Positions 6,520 to 9,824 of a stretch of 9,824 nucleotides of DNA are shown here, in pieces. Origin of the DNA: Clostridiales bacterium. Its GTDB lineage: Bacteria > Bacillota > Clostridia > Peptostreptococcales > BM714. How positions within the stretch are numbered: position 1 is the first letter of the stretch; each line of letters opens with the position of its first letter. Under the pieces are notes generated by a model, which did not search any database, was not told where the DNA came from, and worked only from the letters and a program-made list of their open reading frames with translations. Made by a program: the position numbers and the translations under genes. The stretch is taken from NCBI GenBank assembly GCA_002869095.1, contig PKTO01000233.1:1-9824 (forward strand), read 5' to 3'.

Positions 6520-7744
6520 GGACAGAATCCGTTTGGACATAGAGACAATTGCCGGATTCAACTCTACACCGGGTCAAGGAACCACGCGTTTTACTTATAG
6601 CGATGAAGACATTAAAGCAAGAGAATATTTGATTAAAGAGATGGAAAGAACCGGATTGAAGGTATCTGTCGACCAAATGGGAAACATCAGAGCAAGACTC
6701 GACGGCAAAGACGATTCATTGCCGATTGTAATGACGGGGTCCCATATTGACACCGTGACAAACGGAGGCAATTTCGACGGCGTGGCCGGAGTATCAGCCG
6801 GACTGGAAGCTTTGAGGACACTGGTTGAAAACAAGTTCCAGCCTGAATGCTCAATAGAGCTTATTGTATTCGTTGAGGAGGAGGGTCCGAATTTCAAGTT
6901 TCCTTTGGCAGGAAGCCGCATACTGACAGGGAAATTTCCTGTTTCATCGTTGAAGAAGCATTTTAATTCGAAAGGTGTTTCAATGCATGATGCTGCTGTT
7001 GCAAGGGGCTTTGATCCAAGTGACATGCGCAGGCACCTTTTTAAGGAAGGCGAAATAAAGGCGATGATTGAGCTGCACATCGAACAAAGTGTAGTCCTTG
7101 ACGAATTGTCTGTCCCTGTAGGTGTGGTGGGTGCTGTTGCCGGAAGAAAGTGGATTGAGATAGAAATTGCAGGAAAAAGCAACCATGCAGGAGCCACACC
7201 CATGAATTTCAGGAACGACCCAATGGATGGAGCCGCAAAGGTAATAGCAAGTCTAAGGGATATTGTAACTGAATCCGCGAACCCTACAACTGTTGGAACT
7301 GTCGGAAAGATTGACTGTTTTCCAAACGAGCCCAACGTCATACCTGAAAAAGTTTGTTTTACTGTTGATGTGAGGGATATCGAAAAAGACGGAATAGAAA
7401 TTGTAGAGCGCGAATTGATTGAATTAACTGAAGAGACATGCGAAAAACACGGTTTGGAGTTTTCTTCAAGGGTCTTGTCTGAGACAGAACCCATTATTTT
7501 CTCTAAAAAGGTTGTCGAAAGCATAATTGAATCAGCTAAAGATAAATGCATTGAATATATAGAGATGAACAGCGGTGCCCTTCATGATTCTTGCCTTATG
7601 GCGGAGATAACTGATGTGGGAATGATATTTGTCCCGAGCGTAGGCGGAAGAAGCCATTGCGCTGAGGAAACGACAGATTATGAAGACATAAAAAAAGGCG
7701 CGGATGTTTTGCTCGGAGCGCTTATAAAGATTTCAGAAGCTTGA
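6506..7744 (+). CDS. M20 family Zn-dependent hydantoinase/carbamoylase-type amidase (N-carbamoyl-amino-acid or allantoate amidohydrolase-like)
   Basis: This 412-residue cytoplasmic enzyme belongs to the group that hydrolyses N-carbamoyl amino acids, ureido acids or allantoate to amino product, CO2 and ammonia. ATG 6506 with AAGGAG 7 bp upstream (6493-6498) is chosen; the frame is open further upstream inside the previous gene but without a ribosome site. Expected metal ligands are His80 (GSHIDT), Asp91 (NFDG), Glu125/Glu126 (FVEEEG), His191 (ELHIEQ) and His384 (SHCAEE). The dimerisation segment reads GKSNHAGATPMNFRNDPMD. The usual GAGHDA motif is changed to GALHDSC (357-363), so the substrate may differ from the well-known members. 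Possible substrates consistent with the grd context are N-carbamoylglycine or N-carbamoylsarcosine, but that is inference. A 76-bp gap separates it from the membrane-protein pair. Confidence 0.85.
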   Translation: MECNKDRIRLDIETIAGFNSTPGQGTTRFTYSDEDIKAREYLIKEMERTGLKVSVDQMGNIRARLDGKDDSLPIVMTGSHIDTVTNGGNFDGVAGVSAGLEALRTLVENKFQPECSIELIVFVEEEGPNFKFPLAGSRILTGKFPVSSLKKHFNSKGVSMHDAAVARGFDPSDMRRHLFKEGEIKAMIELHIEQSVVLDELSVPVGVVGAVAGRKWIEIEIAGKSNHAGATPMNFRNDPMDGAAKVIASLRDIVTESANPTTVGTVGKIDCFPNEPNVIPEKVCFTVDVRDIEKDGIEIVERELIELTEETCEKHGLEFSSRVLSETEPIIFSKKVVESIIESAKDKCIEYIEMNSGALHDSCLMAEITDVGMIFVPSVGGRSHCAEETTDYEDIKKGADVLLGALIKISEA

Positions 7745-7820
7745 TTTTAGACCCGTTGTGCGGAATGCGGAACCGCAAAACGGCTTTGAAATATATAAAA
7801 TTTTAAAAGGAGGATTATTG

Positions 7821-8654
7821 ATGGCAAACGAAAAATCAATTACAAAAGCATTAATCAACGCATTTATCACTGTACTTTTTATCGTTGTTATTTCTGAATT
7901 TATCGGTATCAAAAAATTTGCAGTTGGCCCTGGAACAGTTACTCTGCTCCCAATGCTGTATGCCGTGATTTTTGGGATGTTGGTGACCCCGGGAATCTTG
8001 GGGAAGGTTGTTGCACCTCTCAAAAAGCTTGTTGACAACGACGTAATCGAATTTGCGGGTTCAATGGTAATGATTGCCTTGCTTCCGCTTGGAGTCAAGT
8101 ATGGAACGCTTGTGGGTCCGAACATAATGAAGATAATTCAGGCAGGACCCGCGCTTCTGTTGCAGGAGCTCGGAAATATTGCCACAATCTTTGTAGCATT
8201 GCCTGTCGCTTTGCTGCTGGGAATGAAGAGGGAGGCAATTGGAGCGACGGTAAGCATATGCAGAGAGCCGACACTTGGTGTAATAGGAGAAAAGTACGGA
8301 ATCAATTCACCCGAAGGCACCGGTGTTCTTGGAACTTATATGATGGGCACCGTGTTTGGGACTATTTTCTTCGGACTTTTGGGATCCTTGTCTTTGGGAA
8401 CCGGACTTCATCCCTACGCATTGGCAATGGCGTCTGGAATGGGAAGCGGAAGCATGATGACGGCCGCGTCTTCATCTCTTGCGGCTGCTGTTCCATCTGG
8501 AATGTCCGAAACGGTTTTGGCCTATGCCGCAACGAGCAACATGCTTACAGGGGTAACAGGTCTTTATGTAGTCATATTCATTTCAATTCCGCTGGTAAAC
8601 AAACTCTACAATGTATTGGAGCCAAAAATCGGTAAAAAAGGAGGGAACAGCTGA
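7821..8654 (+). CDS. DUF3100-like integral membrane protein, candidate transporter large subunit
   Basis: This 277-residue protein has about eight hydrophobic segments. The start is ATG 7821 behind a strong AAAGGAGG (7806-7813); an in-frame ATG at 7758 has no ribosome site. It resembles the uncharacterised DUF3100 proteins, which I recall as often encoded beside M20 amidohydrolases in Clostridia; I could not run a search. Visible features are a short hydrophilic N-terminus, LLPLGVKYGTLVG, a charged loop with CREPTLGVIGEKYG, and a glycine/serine-rich membrane stretch GMGSGSMM (206-213) followed by TAASSSLAAAVPSG, the kind of flexible segment found at substrate sites of secondary transporters. 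The stop overlaps the start of the next gene by one base (TGATG), so the two products are probably made in equal amounts and may form one complex. Transport of the amide substrate or product of the adjacent hydrolases is inference. Confidence 0.7.
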   Translation: MANEKSITKALINAFITVLFIVVISEFIGIKKFAVGPGTVTLLPMLYAVIFGMLVTPGILGKVVAPLKKLVDNDVIEFAGSMVMIALLPLGVKYGTLVGPNIMKIIQAGPALLLQELGNIATIFVALPVALLLGMKREAIGATVSICREPTLGVIGEKYGINSPEGTGVLGTYMMGTVFGTIFFGLLGSLSLGTGLHPYALAMASGMGSGSMMTAASSSLAAAVPSGMSETVLAYAATSNMLTGVTGLYVVIFISIPLVNKLYNVLEPKIGKKGGNS

Positions 8655-9106
8655 TGACGAAAACACTGGAGCAATTTAAACTTCTGATATTGGTAGGAAT
8701 TTTAATTCTGATAGGGCAACAAATCGGATTCGGACTCAATGCGGTTCAATCCATTCCGGGTATGATTGTCGTTTTGCTTGTAGCGCAGCTTTCGTTGATA
8801 ATAAAAGGCGCTTTGCCGAATGTCAAGTTTCCGGCATTTGCATGGGCGACGATGATTTCGCTGTTGCTAAGTATGCCTTTCATGCCTACTGCAAATTGGT
8901 TTCTCAGCACTACCGGCCAAGTCAACTTTCTCGGAACAACCACACCCATTTTGGCTTTTGCAGGGATTTCAGTAGGAAATAAATTGGGAGCGCTCAAGAA
9001 AATGAGCTGGAAGATTGTCATAATTGCGATTTGCGTTTTCATAGGAACATTCTTCGGTTCCGCAATCATCGCACAAATCGTTCTCAAGCTGCAAGGCATT
9101 ATTTAA
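8654..9106 (+). CDS. Small integral membrane protein, candidate partner of the DUF3100-like protein
   Basis: I do not recognise a named family. The 150-residue product is almost entirely hydrophobic with about four or five membrane segments: near residues 10-28, 34-52, 62-80, 90-108 and 118-146. It starts at ATG 8654, overlapping the previous stop by one base, with GGAGGG (8640-8645) 8 bp upstream, a classic translational-coupling layout. A TTTPILAFAGISVGNKLGALKK stretch could be a re-entrant or substrate-facing segment. Small and large hydrophobic proteins encoded as a coupled pair recall two-subunit carriers such as MadL/MadM (malonate), but no sequence relationship is claimed. A terminator follows at once, so the pair closes the operon. 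Confidence 0.65.
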   Translation: MTKTLEQFKLLILVGILILIGQQIGFGLNAVQSIPGMIVVLLVAQLSLIIKGALPNVKFPAFAWATMISLLLSMPFMPTANWFLSTTGQVNFLGTTTPILAFAGISVGNKLGALKKMSWKIVIIAICVFIGTFFGSAIIAQIVLKLQGII

Positions 9107-9114
9107 ATAGACTT

Positions 9115-9157
9115 AAATGGGTAATCTATTGATATCGATAGATTGCCCATTTTTTTT
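9115..9157 (+). terminator. Rho-independent terminator after the membrane-protein pair
   Basis: AAATGGGTAATCTAT (9115-9129) pairs with 9138-9152 over 15 positions with a single G-U wobble (T9122-G9145), around an 8-nt loop, and ends in eight T residues (9150-9157). It starts 8 bp after the upstream stop codon and lies directly before the ribosome site of the next gene, so the third amidohydrolase is either expressed by read-through or from a promoter not visible here. Confidence 0.88.
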
Positions 9158-9175
9158 GAAAGGGGAGAAGCAAAA

Positions 9176-9824
9176 ATGGATATAAAGGAATTAAAACAAA
9201 AGGTGTGCGAGGTCATAGATGAAAACAGGGACAGGATCATTGGAATAGGAGAGGAAATATTCTCGAATCCGGAGCTTGGCTACAAGGAATACAAGGCGAC
9301 TGAACTCATTGCGCGCGAATTTCAAAAGCTTGGGCTCAATCCTGAAAAAAATATCGCGGTGACGGGAGTCAGGGCAAGGGTCAATGAAACGAAAAATGGC
9401 CCGACTATCGCCGTTTTGGGTGAGCTGGATTCTGTCATATGCGTTGAGCACGGGGCGGCAGATCCGAAAACAGGGGCTGTCCATGCTTGCGGACACCATA
9501 TTCAAGCCGCTTCCTTGATGGGAGCCGCAATAGGTTTGGTGGCGTCGAACGCAATCGGGGAGCTCGACGGGGAACTGGACTTCATGGCCGTTCCCGCAGA
9601 AGAATTCGTTGAGCTTGAATTCAGGGGCAAGCTTAGGGACGAAGGCAAAATATCATATTTCGGCGGCAAGCAGGAATTGATAAAGCGGGGATACTTCGAC
9701 GATGTCGACATGTCCATCATGATGCACGCCTTGAATATGCCGAAAGAAAAAAAGGTTATTGTAGGGGCGGTCGGAAACGGATTCATTGGCAAGAATGTCA
9801 ACTTCATAGGCAAGGAAGCCCATG
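9176..9824 (+). CDS. M20-family amidohydrolase, AbgB-like (3'-partial)
   Basis: The first 216 codons are present and the frame is still open at the window end. ATG 9176 is preceded by AAAGGGGAG (9159-9167). It is a cytoplasmic metallopeptidase/amidohydrolase: GEEIFSNPELGYKEYKATE near the N-terminus, a GELDS metal motif, AVHACGHHIQAASLMGAA with His103, Cys105, His107 and His108, and VPAEEF with Glu142/Glu143. The motif is CGHH where the first amidohydrolase in the window has CGHD, and an insertion follows the PAEE motif (about residues 144-172, FVELEFRGKLRDEGK and FGGKQELIKRGYFD). This resembles the AbgB (p-aminobenzoyl-glutamate hydrolase) branch more than the hippurate hydrolase branch. It is the third M20 enzyme within 4.5 kb and is clearly not a duplicate of the other two. 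Substrate unknown. Confidence 0.8.
   Translation, partial: MDIKELKQKVCEVIDENRDRIIGIGEEIFSNPELGYKEYKATELIAREFQKLGLNPEKNIAVTGVRARVNETKNGPTIAVLGELDSVICVEHGAADPKTGAVHACGHHIQAASLMGAAIGLVASNAIGELDGELDFMAVPAEEFVELEFRGKLRDEGKISYFGGKQELIKRGYFDDVDMSIMMHALNMPKEKKVIVGAVGNGFIGKNVNFIGKEAH

Noticed and set aside
6595..7551. Antisense open frame of 318 codons
   Set aside because: It is a shadow of the carbamoylase-like gene on the + strand, whose motifs are clear; the antisense product is serine/threonine-rich and without family features.
7764..7785. TGCGG/CCGCA inverted repeats in the gap before the DUF3100-like gene
   Set aside because: The stems are short with a mismatch and there is no T tract, so a terminator or attenuator cannot be supported.
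9502..9813. Antisense open frame of 103 codons at the right edge
   Set aside because: It lies opposite the AbgB-like amidohydrolase, which has intact metal-site motifs in the + frame.

Overview
The window looks like a chromosomal segment of a low-to-moderate-GC, strict-anaerobic, amino-acid-fermenting member of the Clostridia that uses Stickland-type reductases. The reasons are the end of a glycine reductase component C gene (grdD), a complete substrate-specific component B pair of the betaine/sarcosine/glycine reductase family with an in-frame UGA selenocysteine codon, Gram-positive style ribosome binding sites and intrinsic terminators. The exact genus cannot be told from the window. All genes are on the + strand.

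Region 1 (1-312): the 3' end of grdD and a strong terminator. Region 2 (313-637): a gene-free stretch holding a near-perfect sigma-A promoter (TTGACA, 17 bp, TATAAT) that is preceded by an array of short direct repeats (ATGAAC-like, every 17-18 bp), probably a regulator-binding array. Region 3 (638-3298): grdI-like (pyruvoyl proprotein subunit of component B) followed by grdH-like (selenoprotein subunit of component B). The latter must be read through UGA at 3029-3031, and a hairpin suitable as a bacterial SECIS element lies just downstream. Region 4 (3433-4959): a BCCT-family transporter with the full aromatic box for trimethylammonium ligands. It suggests that the reductase is betaine-specific (GrdI/GrdH) rather than sarcosine-specific (GrdG/GrdF). 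A hairpin terminator ends this block.

Region 5 (4960-5319): a gene-free stretch with the terminator, a perfect 20-bp dyad and a 13/15 match to the CodY box. Region 6 (5320-9106): an apparent operon made of an M20D-type (hippurate hydrolase-like) amidohydrolase, an overlapping M20 carbamoylase/allantoate-amidohydrolase-like enzyme, and a translationally coupled pair of membrane proteins (a DUF3100-like protein and a 150-residue protein), closed by a terminator. Region 7 (9176-end): the start of a third, different M20 amidohydrolase, cut by the window edge.

Taken together the window reads as a module for obtaining and reducing glycine-type substrates. BCCT imports betaine. GrdI/GrdH activate it and pass a carboxymethyl group to the shared selenoprotein A, and component C (GrdC/GrdD) makes acetyl phosphate. 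The neighbouring amidohydrolases and the uncharacterised two-protein transporter candidate may supply amino acids or N-methyl amino acids from N-acyl or N-carbamoyl compounds. That last link is inference from gene order and family only.
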